From Paramecium sonneborni (lineage: Eukaryota > Ciliophora > Oligohymenophorea > Peniculida > Parameciidae), in contig CAJJDN010000150.1 of NCBI GenBank assembly GCA_905182985.1, forward strand, positions 231,381-295,380: a DNA stretch of 64,000 bases, in the 5' to 3' direction. Of the stretch, positions 1 through 11,014 are shown one piece after another. Numbering within the stretch: the stretch's first letter is position 1; each line of letters starts with the position of its first letter. A program made the position numbers and the translations under genes. The notes beneath the pieces are model-generated. The model saw only the letters and a list, made by a program, of their open reading frames with translations. It did no database searches and was not told the origin of the DNA.

Positions 1-409
1 GCTAAAATTGATATGATTTCTATAAAATAATATATAATATTTAAACAACATGCAGCTTCTATTTTTATTAAATTTGTACTTCCGTATTCTATAACATGAA
101 ATAATAGTGGAATAAGTTCATTTTCCTAAGCTACTAATTCTGCCTACTCAAAATTCTTTTTAATTATTAAAACATTTTTACAGATAAAGTTCTTCTTAGT
201 TTAATTATTGCTTTATGACTTTCAATAAAACTCTCAGATTTCAGTGCAATAATAGAATCCTACACAGATATATTCTCTTCACTCTTTCTTAAGATTTAAA
301 TTATCTCATCTTTTATCTCTTGGCTTATTTATTCCTATAAGACTAAGTCTTCATGGTTACAATTTTGTTACAATTTATTAATGCCACCTAATTTCTGACT
401 ATTTTTCAT
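1..409 (-). CDS. importin-alpha-like armadillo protein, 5' part
   Basis: Read on the minus strand from ATG at 409 and cut by the window start, so only about 125 residues are visible. A charged N-terminal segment leads to LRRTLS, then a 26-nt intron (156-181), then NFEQAELVAQENELIPLL and an Ala/Leu-rich helix with EAACCLN. That order (basic segment, first ARM repeat with 'EAAxxLxNI') is the one seen in importin-alpha, the adaptor that carries nuclear-localisation-signal cargo to importin-beta. The start codon and first residues lie inside the 289-bp sequence repeated on both sides of the gap, so the same start is seen again at 1486. Another ARM protein cannot be excluded from this fragment. 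Confidence 0.65.
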
Positions 410-679
410 GTTTTTCCTTGTTTATGTAAGAATAATAGAAGATTTTATTTATTTTTCTCACCCCGAAATAGTTTATTCATAATTAAAATATAAATAATCA
501 TAACTAAGTTCAAAAGTTCTTTCATTTTCTAACTCTAAATTTAATATTTTTCATTGTATCATTTTCAATAATTCTTTAATACTTACAATTATTATAATTT
601 TTATTCTAATCTTAAATCTAATCTTAAATCTAAACTTACATATAATCTTAAGTTTAGATTAAAATATCTAAAATTGCTA
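391..679. repeat. 289-bp gap-flanking direct repeat, copy 1
   Basis: This segment is identical to 1468-1756. Copy 1 ends exactly where the N run begins and copy 2 starts exactly where it ends. That geometry is what an unmerged contig overlap leaves, not a biological repeat. It contains the start codon of the importin-alpha-like gene and its upstream sequence, including short repeats of a CTTAAATCTAAT-like motif near 605-660. Confidence 0.9.
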
Positions 680-1467
680 NNNNNNNNNNNNNNNNNNNNN
701 NNNNNNNNNNNNNNNNNNNNNNNNNNNNNNNNNNNNNNNNNNNNNNNNNNNNNNNNNNNNNNNNNNNNNNNNNNNNNNNNNNNNNNNNNNNNNNNNNNNN
801 NNNNNNNNNNNNNNNNNNNNNNNNNNNNNNNNNNNNNNNNNNNNNNNNNNNNNNNNNNNNNNNNNNNNNNNNNNNNNNNNNNNNNNNNNNNNNNNNNNNN
901 NNNNNNNNNNNNNNNNNNNNNNNNNNNNNNNNNNNNNNNNNNNNNNNNNNNNNNNNNNNNNNNNNNNNNNNNNNNNNNNNNNNNNNNNNNNNNNNNNNNN
1001 NNNNNNNNNNNNNNNNNNNNNNNNNNNNNNNNNNNNNNNNNNNNNNNNNNNNNNNNNNNNNNNNNNNNNNNNNNNNNNNNNNNNNNNNNNNNNNNNNNNN
1101 NNNNNNNNNNNNNNNNNNNNNNNNNNNNNNNNNNNNNNNNNNNNNNNNNNNNNNNNNNNNNNNNNNNNNNNNNNNNNNNNNNNNNNNNNNNNNNNNNNNN
1201 NNNNNNNNNNNNNNNNNNNNNNNNNNNNNNNNNNNNNNNNNNNNNNNNNNNNNNNNNNNNNNNNNNNNNNNNNNNNNNNNNNNNNNNNNNNNNNNNNNNN
1301 NNNNNNNNNNNNNNNNNNNNNNNNNNNNNNNNNNNNNNNNNNNNNNNNNNNNNNNNNNNNNNNNNNNNNNNNNNNNNNNNNNNNNNNNNNNNNNNNNNNN
1401 NNNNNNNNNNNNNNNNNNNNNNNNNNNNNNNNNNNNNNNNNNNNNNNNNNNNNNNNNNNNNNNNNNN
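680..1467. other. assembly gap (788 N)
   Basis: Run of N. Because identical sequence abuts both edges, the true gap is probably zero or negative. The open frames that run through the N block are not real. Confidence 0.95.
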
Positions 1468-1756
1468 ATTTCTGACTATTTTTCATGTTTTTCCTTGTTT
1501 ATGTAAGAATAATAGAAGATTTTATTTATTTTTCTCACCCCGAAATAGTTTATTCATAATTAAAATATAAATAATCATAACTAAGTTCAAAAGTTCTTTC
1601 ATTTTCTAACTCTAAATTTAATATTTTTCATTGTATCATTTTCAATAATTCTTTAATACTTACAATTATTATAATTTTTATTCTAATCTTAAATCTAATC
1701 TTAAATCTAAACTTACATATAATCTTAAGTTTAGATTAAAATATCTAAAATTGCTA
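1468..1756. repeat. 289-bp gap-flanking direct repeat, copy 2
   Basis: Exact copy of 391-679. It carries a second copy of the importin-alpha-like start codon (minus strand, 1486) that leads straight into N and should not be counted as a second gene. Confidence 0.9.
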
Positions 1757-1884
1757 TTAGACATTTCAAAAAACTATTAGATAATAATGTTTTTATTTTG
1801 ATTCATAATAAAACGATATCAAAAATATATAAATATGAATTTAAAAAATGTATTCAATCTATGAATATTATCATTAAATAGAAA

Positions 1885-2064
1885 TCAAGTGGATTAAAGA
1901 ACTTCATTAGGACTTATATATTTTTTACTATGATTGACGTTTGAGGATTCCCTCTCAGGTAATTCACTTTGCTGAATGTAATTTTTAGATAGTATACTAC
2001 ATTATTCACCTTAAATTCCTTGTCTAAAGTTAGTATAGTTCTTTGACTTAATTCTTGAGTTCAT
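1885..2064 (-). CDS. small hypothetical protein, 59 aa
   Basis: An uninterrupted code-6 frame of 60 codons runs from ATG 2064 to TGA 1885-1887. The product is hydrophilic, rich in Ser, Asn and Lys, with no membrane segment or recognisable domain. It lies 63 bp beyond the 3' end of the RNA ligase gene on the same strand. I support it only by its clean frame and its position in otherwise tight gene spacing; it could be a chance frame. Confidence 0.35.
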
Positions 2065-2127
2065 TTTCTTTGAATTATGATTTAGGTTTTTTTAATCAAT
2101 ATAATAAAAACTGAAATAATATATTTA

Positions 2128-4943
2128 TCATGGCATTAATAGTTTTTTGATAGCAACTGATAATCTCTGACAATTTTATCTACACTCTTCTTTCAAATCA
2201 AATTCATTAATTTTGTACTTCTCCTTAATAGAGTACATAAATTCAATAAGTTTGATAAACTCTTCTCCTTATCCTAAATCTCTAGTCTATTACGATGCTA
2301 ATACACACTAAGATTATATAAAATATTTACTTTAGAGATAAGATCTTATGCAACATACAAATCATTCTTATCAAGATTGAATCTATCTATAGGATAACTC
2401 ATAGGAAGGATCTTTTATAGATGAAATTTCTAAAAGTAAGAATCTTTAGCTTTAAACCCTGTATATAATGCTAGATTTTTCATACAAACTTATGTTTTAT
2501 ATAGAACATCATTTCCCAATAAAATATGATCATTTCTAACCAATAACCGATTTAGAATTGTAAGTGCATAATCATAACAAAAGGGTGTATTTTATATATT
2601 ACTATCTTAAATTGGAAATGTGAATCCAATATTATAGATCTTTATAGAAACTCCTTTCTTAAGAGCAATATCCGTTTAAATTGCTTTGACATGATCAATC
2701 ATATATAATAATGTATGAGGAACACAATTACGATCCACAAATAATACAGCTTTATCATTATTAGAGTTTATAATTTCATTTATCTTCTTATGAAATTCTT
2801 ATTAAAAGGCTTCTTTTATATATAAGAAAACTTTTTAGAATTATATTGCTAATGAATCTGTACTCATTCCAAGCTTATCCTTTATTAATTAAAATGTTAT
2901 ATCATCTGCACATATATCATAAAAAGGATAATCTTAATAATTTTATTTTAAATATTCAACCAATGTTGATTTTCCAGAACCTGGTATCATTAATGGATAA
3001 ATTATTACTATCTTTTTTTAAGCTTTAACTTCTTCATCAGATTCCTCTAAATCAATTTCATTTTATTCTTCTATTGATGATTATTCTGTAAATTCAAATT
3101 ATTTTATTATTTATTCTAATTTCTATAAATCAAGTTCATCTAATACAAAAGTTCTATTTGGAAAATTCTTTTAACATTCTTTTAAATAAACTTAACCTTT
3201 TTCTAGCCATCTCTCTAAACTTAATTATTAGACTTTTGGCTTTGCTGTTGAAAATTAAACACCAAAAGAACTTATAATAGGATTTTAATCTTAAAAATTT
3301 TTAGATTATAAATTTTATAATGATATTTTGAATGCCTCTTAATTCATACCTAAAAAAACAAAAATAATATTTGCTGGATCTTAATTTTATAATGCTGAAT
3401 TAACTAAATAATCATTCAATTATTATTCATTATTTATATTATATGGTAATTTAGGAATCATATGTAAAATAGATATTGCTCTTTATGCAAATACTTTTTA
3501 ATTTCTACACATATATTAACATTCTACACATTAAATATTAAGTTTATCCTTTAAATTCTATAATACTTTATCTTCTATCAACATAGGTAATGTTAACAAA
3601 ATGACTCTCACATGTCTCTGTAAGTTTTTTTATTTCACTTCTCCTAATTCATCTATTTCACTCATTTTATCTTCCTGCATATTTTAGATATGTTCTAAAA
3701 AATCTACAAAATTATATCTGATTTTTTCAAAGGGAATTTTATTATTATAAACTTCTTCAAAGGCTAATTTAGAAATATGAAGATAATATCTAATAGGTTG
3801 AGGAGGTGAATATTATTTGATTATAATTTGTAATTCATTAAGGAATTTACCTAATTAAACAGATAATTAATAATGTTCATTGAGATTAATCTTTTAAATC
3901 AATATCTTTAACATTTCTCTTAATTTTCTATAGATTAAATATTCCATTGATTTTAGTTTACATAAACTAATCATCTATTAATTTCCAATATGATCTTCTG
4001 CTACTATATAAGCAACTGATCCTTCGCCTTCTAATTCCATAGGTCCTTCTCCAATTATTTTAGACCAGACTGCTAATTATTTTAATATAGCTTCATAATT
4101 ATCGAAGTTTTTAATGGAAGAGTTTTTCACAAATTGCAATTTATATTATTCACAAATTTACTTTGTCTATTCTACTGGTAAACATATATCTGGAGAGTTG
4201 TTATTCACTATTGCATAAAATATAAGTTGAATATGAGAATACTTTGTTATATGTTAATAATCAGGATTTCCACAATATTCTCCAATTAATGTATGTTGAT
4301 TAAGAAATGATTTTAAATCATCAAAATTTTATTCTTTAATAATTTCTAACCATTATTTTGCAATTAATTTAGCCCATGTATGTCTTAAATCATTATATAT
4401 TTTTAAATCATCTTCTTATTAGAATAGAATTGTACAGTTTTTAGATGCCACTAACCAATATCCATTTGTAAAACTTATTTAACAATGTTCACCATTTTCT
4501 TTAAATAATTTGTAAAGATGAATCTTTTTACCCTCTTAAATAGCTTATTTTATAGGATGTAAAATATTTAAACATGCTTTTTCATGATATCTAGACAATT
4601 TGACATTTTATTATTCCAATTCATAATCAATATACTTTCTTTCAAGATCATAGAACTTTCTCATCCCTCTTCTACAGATATTGATACAATCATCCTATAC
4701 TAATATTGAATTGCCTCTTCTGACATTCATCAAAAAGAATGGATTTTTTAGATAAAGTTTATCTTCAATTGGACCTTTCTTATGAAGTGATATATCATAA
4801 AGTTAGAAGCCAAAAATATCTTATTTGACAACTAAAATCTTTTTATGTTCTCTCATTTTTTGTAAGTATTCAGCAGGGTCAGAAATGTAAAGACCTTGTT
4901 ACATAATTAAATTAATAATTTATGGACTAATTTTTAAATGCAT
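2128..4943 (-). CDS. RNA ligase fused to P-loop kinase (tRNA-ligase-like)
   Basis: About 930 aa after removing one 23-nt intron near the 3' end. The N-terminal half shows the nucleotidyltransferase motif series of ATP-dependent RNA ligases: KENG around K148 (candidate adenylated Lys), LIGEYCGN (motif III), EGEGSVAY (motif IV) and LCKLKSMEYL (motif V). The C-terminal part has a P-loop PGSGKST at about 654-660 followed by a polynucleotide-kinase-like region. The middle third has no domain I can name. Ligase plus end-processing kinase is the layout of fungal/plant Trl1 tRNA ligases and of some RNA-repair ligases, so joining or repair of RNA ends is inferred. The cyclic phosphodiesterase domain of Trl1 was not seen. 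Confidence 0.7.
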
Positions 4944-5354
4944 ATAAAGAATTACCAAATATAATTAAAATTACTACTTTTTATTAGACTTAAATAAAAA
5001 GAATAAAATCATTATCGAAAGTAATAAAAAATTACAATGTTGTACTTATTGCATCTAAGCAACAGTTAATCCAAAATACTTAAAAAATAAAATATAATCT
5101 ATAAAAGCCAATAGAACTAAAAAGAAGGATTATATACTTAAAAAACAAAGACCATATATGTTAATATATTGAATATATTATTTATTAAAAATATATATGT
5201 ATAATTTTTAATTGGTTTTATTTATAATATGATTACTTAATGTATGTAGTTATAATCAGATAATTTATATTCATGCCAAGTAAGTTAGTAATTTGATCTC
5301 TTAGATAGAATGATGATAAATATTTAACAATATATCAAATATTAATAGAATGAA
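4944..5354. other. AT-rich intergenic stretch
   Basis: Between the start of the ligase gene and the first coding-like frame on the plus strand. No frame, repeat or RNA gene seen. It should hold the ligase promoter, but no motif can be supported. Confidence 0.5.
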
Positions 5355-6478
5355 CTTATTAATAAGATGAAGGTGAAACTAATGATAATAAAAATAATAA
5401 TGATCCAAAAAATGAAATAATTTTAGAAGACATAGTTAATAAGACATTTGTAAACTAATTAGAATCATAAGAAAACGAAAGATAAGACAAATTTCCATTA
5501 ATAATAATAGAATAAAAGAATCAAATCATCGAAACAGTGTCTATCGTATAAGTAGAAGTTTGAGATATCATTTATATTAGAGAAATGAAACTTGTTCCAA
5601 AAAAGGAAATTTTGAAGACATCAAATATGATCAAATATGATAGATTATCAAAAAGATAAATTAATGTATCAAAATTTTATCATTATATCTATTGTATGCA
5701 GGAATGAGATCTCGTTATTTCTTAAAATAACCAAAGAACATAGTAAAGATTATGGATAAAGTAGAAGGGAGAATAAAAGAGATACAAAGGCTGACAGGAA
5801 TACAAGAAATAGTTTTAGACAGTAGTTTGTTTTAAATCATTTATTGATGATTTAATGATGGATATTTATGTACTTAATTTCTCAAAAATCTAATAAATTT
5901 GTGATCGAGAAGTTCTTAGCAGCAGTTATGAGAATTAGGATACTAAGTTTAAAAAATTTTACTTATTGACTACAACTTAAGGATATTATTCTAATTATTT
6001 ATTTTTACTAATAAGAAGTCAAATAATAAATTTAACAAAAATTTTATGGTAATATGATAATCAAATCAAAAATTCATTTCTAACTGTTGGAAGAAGATTA
6101 ACTTAAAAATTGAATTAATTTCGAATTAAACTTCTTAATAAAAAATATAACACTTTTTAAATTCTTATTCATGTTAAGTAACTTATATCAGTCATTATTT
6201 TATTTCAATAGAAATAAAAGATCGAAGTCTTATTTTAAGGTAAAATGAAAAAAATGTTGATTAGCATACTTTATCATTTTTTGACTGATTTTGATTTCTA
6301 TTAAAATCCTAATCGTATAAAAATAAATGTTACCTTAAAGCAAAGTATCAACAATTAGATAAATTCGCGAAACATTAAATATCTAGTCATATATTTCTTC
6401 AATAATAAAGAGGCACATCAAAAGATCGTTATCAGAATGTAGCAATAAAATTTTAGTGATATTGTAGAATTTAAATGA
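5355..6478 (+). pseudogene. decayed or unresolved coding region
   Basis: Two coding-like stretches lie on the plus strand. The first (about 5355-5565) is acidic and Asn/Gln-rich but has no ATG: an in-frame TGA sits just upstream and no GT..AG pair can remove it. A plausible 23-nt intron follows at about 5566. The second is an open frame of 227 codons (5795-6478), Lys/Ile/Gln-rich, that also begins after a TGA. Frames between the two cannot be joined. The simplest reading is a gene fragmented by stops and frameshifts; a real gene with unusual introns or sequencing errors is the alternative. No family recognised. Confidence 0.35.
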
Positions 6479-7054
6479 ATATTAAAGTAATGTTCCTTCT
6501 AAATATATTGTACTTATGTTGAGAAACTTATACACGGAACTTGATAAATGCTGTTTAGAAAATCAGTATATAAATTATACACTATAAGTAAATTGTTTTT
6601 TACAGTTTTAATTATTGAAGGTGTTTGAGATACTAAAATGATCTAATATAATATTAAAGGATATGTGTACTAATTGTTAATAAAATGGAATCTAAAGGAA
6701 AAAAGGAAAACTTTGGGTTCGATTCAGTATTAAAGAAATATTAGAATAAGATTATTTAGAAGTATTCAAATTTATTTTTCACATTACTGTGAACATTCCT
6801 TCAATTGATAGTTTCTATGTTAATTTTAAACTATATGATGAATCCTATTAAAAAAATGTAGTATTTGATTGGTGACTCTCATTAAGAAATTGATTAGTAT
6901 ATATTCAATATATTTATTTTGTAATTTTACTTTAATATTTATATTTCAGGTATTCCATCAAAAAGACTAACTATTATATTCATTTTCAATATTTAATAAT
7001 GTATACAAACATCCAAAAATAGATTTTATAAAGTTAAATTAATATTAAAGTTTC
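6479..7054. other. AT-rich stretch, no gene supported
   Basis: Short hydrophobic reading frames occur but each is ended by TGA within 50 codons, and none matches a family I know. Confidence 0.4.
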
Positions 7055-7954
7055 ATGCTCTTAATGTATTATCACATAGGATTTGCTGGTTTAATTCTCA
7101 TAATTCAATTGTATTTGCTATACAGAATGTATAGTAAAAAGAATTTAATCAATACTTCAGCAATTACTCCATCTCATAATAATAAGACAGTTCCTTTAAG
7201 TAGAACTCATCTTTCCACTCATAGATCTTCAAAACATTCTGCATAATCAGAGGATCATTAAATTATCACCTTATAAAATACACAACGATTACACAGAACT
7301 CTTTAAAAAAAAGGAACATTTACAATAGAGTCAGTACCTGAAACCAATTAATAAGGTAGAAATAGTATTAAATCAAATAATGCTGTCTCTCCAGCTAAAA
7401 GCATTCTTAAAACACCTACATTAATAAGAAAAAACTCTGGCTACCAAATCATTAAAACAAAACATAGAATGGAAACTTAATAATTTCATCAACCTATTCC
7501 TAATAATCTACCTACTATTCCATCTTTATAAGAATTACCAGATTCTGTTAGATAAAGTGAAATCAAATTAATTGGAGAAATCAAATAAAATTAAGATTAT
7601 ACATAAAATTATTTTTATACCAATACTGTTTATAGAGTATTAACTAGATGTGTTATTTCTTAAGGATTAATTGGATGCTTTCTACTTTTAGGATTGCATC
7701 CTGCCTTATGTGTATTAATTGATTTAGTTATTGTTTGGATTTTCAGATTCTTTTAATCAAATAGAAAATGGGTTCAAGTAATCTAATTATTCATTAGCTT
7801 TGGATTTGACATTTCTATTCTACTCATTATTTAAATAGATATCACTTGGACAATTTCATTTATAGTACTTGCTGTTATTGATTCAATCTTAGAGATTATT
7901 ATAATCAAAACTTAAAACTCTCATTCTTAAGAAACCATTCAAACTCAAAACTGA
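7055..7954 (+). CDS. membrane protein with N-terminal and C-terminal TM segments, 299 aa
   Basis: A single exon of 299 codons. A hydrophobic helix lies near residues 8-25, followed by a long polar region rich in Ser, Thr, Gln and Asn (about 30-180), then three or four closely spaced hydrophobic segments to the end (GLIGCFLLLGLHP, LIDLVIVWIF, FISFGFDISILLII, FIVLAVIDSILEIIII). A second ATG four codons in would give almost the same protein. No enzymatic motif seen; function unknown. The coding frame is strong because no TGA occurs across 900 bp. Confidence 0.7.
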
Positions 7955-8252
7955 ACCATTAATTTTCATTTATTATTATAAATTATTCTAATATATATAT
8001 AATAATTTTATTTAATTATGTTTATTCACTTGTATGAATTTAAATTATTCCTATTTCTCTCATCCCCCTCAAATATTTAATTATTAATTAAATACCATAT
8101 ATAATGTAATTAAAATTAATAAATGACGGAATAACTTGCTGCATAATGAATCACAAGATTTTGAAAATAATATATTTTAATGATGAAATATTATAATTCA
8201 AAACCGAACAATATCTTACTTACTCAAATTAATATTAAATACACTAAAAAAA

Positions 8253-8626
8253 ATGTAAAGAAAATAGTAATATGAAAATGATTTCAATAATTTTTAAGAG
8301 GCCAGCAAAATTTCTCTAGATTAAATGTTTAAATAACAAGACCTCACAGAGAAACACAAAGAATCCTGTCTTAGAAATGCTAAAACTTTTGAATTATTTG
8401 CTACATGTATGACTTATAGATTTACATAGGTATGGAAAGACATGAAGGCAAAATAGATAATATGGCTAAATACCTCTCAATGAAAATGCTCTTTATTGAA
8501 AAATAAGCATTAGAATGCTATAAAGGAAATACAAATGATAGAGAATTTGAAAGATGCCATTAAAGAGTTGAATAACAGCTTCATGATGTATACGGTGAAT
8601 ACTACTAAGGCTTACTTAACCTTTGA
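8253..8626 (+). CDS. small Cys-containing protein, 116 aa
   Basis: Two exons joined by a 23-nt intron at 8407-8429 give 116 aa. The product is highly charged and helical with four spaced cysteines, in the segments ESCLRN, FATCME, ALECYKG and ERCHQR. No signal peptide or TM. The spacing is not CX3C (small Tim) or CX9C. A second small gene at 18636-18842 shows a similar pattern of Phe-Ala-x-Cys-Met followed by spaced Cys. Function unknown; an intermembrane-space type fold is possible but only a guess. Confidence 0.55.
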
Positions 8627-8715
8627 CTTTATATATATTATTTAACAATCAATTGTCAAATCTTATTTTTCTATAATTCACTTTATATAAAATTTTACAT
8701 TTTATATAATTATAA

Positions 8716-9455
8716 TCAATTTCTCAATAAACTTAAAATGTTCTCAAATATTTTATACATGTTGATTAAATCACTAATATATTCATTATGATAAGTAGCC
8801 TGCACTTTATTCTATTACAGAATAATTAATTATCTTACATCGTCATTACATGCAAAACATTTCCCAACATAACCAGAAACACATCTTTAACAATAATTAT
8901 GAGCACATGGAATCACTGTTATTGTATTATGTAACTCTTTTCTACAAAATTTACATGTTAATTATTACTTTAACATAAACTATCATTTAAACTATAAATA
9001 CCGTGAAATGCTCCAATTACTGAGACTTTATTTATAAGTTCTTCATTTTAATTTAACTTTCATAATTCTCATCAATTGCCTTTCTTAAGGTATCATCCAT
9101 CCTTCTGTATGTGTCCTTATACTCTTATTCTAATTTTTTGATTTGAATATCTGTCGATGAGATTTCTATCTATTATCTTAAATCACTGTTTATTAATTTT
9201 AAATAAATAATTTATTATTCTTATTCTTCTAACTGCATTTTTAATTTTATGTTTTCCAATTTCAAATCATCTATAGTTCTAATCTAAATAAACCCAATCA
9301 TAAATTACTTATTCCAAATATTTTGTTTCAAATTCTTATTATAATTTGTCTACTGCTTGAATTTCTGGTTATAATTTAGATTGTTAAATTCTTTTTGACA
9401 TAGAATCATCAGTTATATTCTGAATTTATTTTTTTATTTCATTTTAAGATTTCAT
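8716..9455 (-). CDS. coiled-coil RING-finger protein, ~222-230 aa
   Basis: Minus strand, two clear introns (25 and 22 nt) and a possible third of 27 nt after the RING that keeps frame either way. Residues 1 to about 150 form a Glu/Gln/Lys-rich coiled coil. The C-terminal quarter is a C3HC4 RING: CKFCRK, CAHNYCQRC, then CFAC. RING domains of this type bind E2 enzymes, so an E3 ubiquitin ligase role is inferred. The arrangement coiled coil followed by a C-terminal RING resembles many short cytosolic E3s. Confidence 0.75.
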
Positions 9456-9652
9456 GATGCTTAGTTGTCTCTTTTATTTTTAAACAAGCGGCTACTTATA
9501 AAACCTTTCTCCTTAGTATTAACTTGTATTCTCAAAGTTTAACTTAGTTTTATGGAATGGTTTAGGAGACTATGTTTATTCTAATAAAGGAAGCTTATTT
9601 ATTAACATAATTTAATAAAGTAAAGATTATACTTTTCTTATATGAAAAATAA

Positions 9653-10042
9653 TCAAAATTATTCATATGATTTTTCACTTTAATCCCATTTAGCTAAAGT
9701 AATGGAATGTTTGTACTAAACTTTATTATTATTAAAACTATGTGATTCAATATTTTATTTTTATCTTCTAAATGATACATTTGTATAATCGAGCTTTATT
9801 TTCTCCTTTTAATATCTATCATACAATAAACATTTTTCTATTTGTAATCCTATTGTATCTTTGATTTCAATAGCTTTTTAATGTTTTTTAGATCTTCTCA
9901 TTATTGGTGTAGCTGATTAAGTTCTTTATGTTTAAATATGAGATTCAGGTCTTTTTGAATAGAGAATAGATAGACTCCTTCGTTGTTGTGGTGGATCCTT
10001 AATTTACACATTATGTGAAGAAGGTTTCACTTTTTTGGGCAT
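9653..10042 (-). CDS. small basic hypothetical protein, 129 aa
   Basis: One exon of 130 codons from ATG 10042 to TGA 9653-9655. Starts MPKKVKPSSHN and is rich in Lys, Arg, Gln and Ser with few hydrophobics, suggesting a disordered, possibly nucleic-acid-binding or cytoskeletal protein. No domain recognised. It lies head-to-head with the TMEM147 homologue (291 bp between start codons). Confidence 0.5.
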
Positions 10043-10333
10043 GAATATGTCTTCCAATATTTTTTATTTGTAATCAATACTCTATTAGATTCGAGATATT
10101 TAATTTGAAAGTTATTAACTTTTTCGACGTGTTTAAATTTAATTCAATTGTTATTCTTTGATTTTGAATGGTTAAAAATTAAATTATTTTCCACTTGGAG
10201 TCCAAATATCGTGAAAACTAGTCCAAAGAGATATTCGATTTTAATTAAAATGTTTACGTTTCTTATAAATTTTTTCAGGAACTTGTAAAGTGACTAATTT
10301 AGTAATCTTTAAATCAAATAATTATTACATTTA

Positions 10334-10982
10334 ATGGCATTCTCACATTTGATAAATTGTCTTTTGTTAGCATTTGGACCTTTTTTTGTTGTATATAAGG
10401 CAAGATCACTGTAAAATTAAGTAATTTATAATAGTGCTGAGCAAGGAGCCTATAAGACTGTATTGATTAGCATTTTAGGATGTTTGCTGACATAATTTTG
10501 TAAATTGTTTCTGTTAGCTTCGTTGTCTGTAATAACTGAATAATTAATTCATGTAAGGAATGCAAATAAAATTGTAGATAAAATTACTCTTTGATTTGAT
10601 TGATTGTTATGGAATAATTTTAGTATCGAAATAAAAAACAAATATTGATGATAAGTTAAGCAGAATATTTGCAATAGCAATAGGATGGGGATTGATGGAT
10701 TGTGTAATGAAACACCTTTTCACTTTTATACCAAATGCAACAACTGATGAATTTACATGGACATTCATTTTAAGAGGAATTACAGCAAATTTAGAGTTTG
10801 TACATAAATGATTTTTAAATAAGTTTGAAACATTGTTCTTAGTTGGATTATTACAATCAAAAAACAAAATTAGTTATGGTTTAATATTGTTAAAGGTTCT
10901 AGTACTACCAAATTTCCAAGATATTATAACCAGAGGAGGATTATCTTCAATATACATGTTTGTGTCTAGATTTATTATATGA
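10334..10982 (+). CDS. TMEM147-like ER membrane protein
   Basis: Three exons (introns 10553-10577 and 10800-10823) give 199 aa, close to the roughly 224 aa of animal TMEM147. The family N-terminus is recognisable (MAFSHLINCLLLAFGP followed by a polar turn and EQGAYKT), as is the block AIGWGLMDCVMKHLFTFIP, and the spacing of about seven hydrophobic segments matches. TMEM147 is part of the BOS complex that works with Sec61 on multipass membrane proteins in the ER. Sec61 gamma is encoded in the same window at 29405-29655, though that proximity probably has no functional meaning. Confidence 0.8.
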
Positions 10983-11014
10983 GTATTTTTACAATTTAAA
11001 ACATTTTTATATAA

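Noticed and set aside
674..1570. Long open frames on both strands spanning the N block
   Set aside because: They exist only because N codons are not stops; the flanking DNA is a duplicated contig end.
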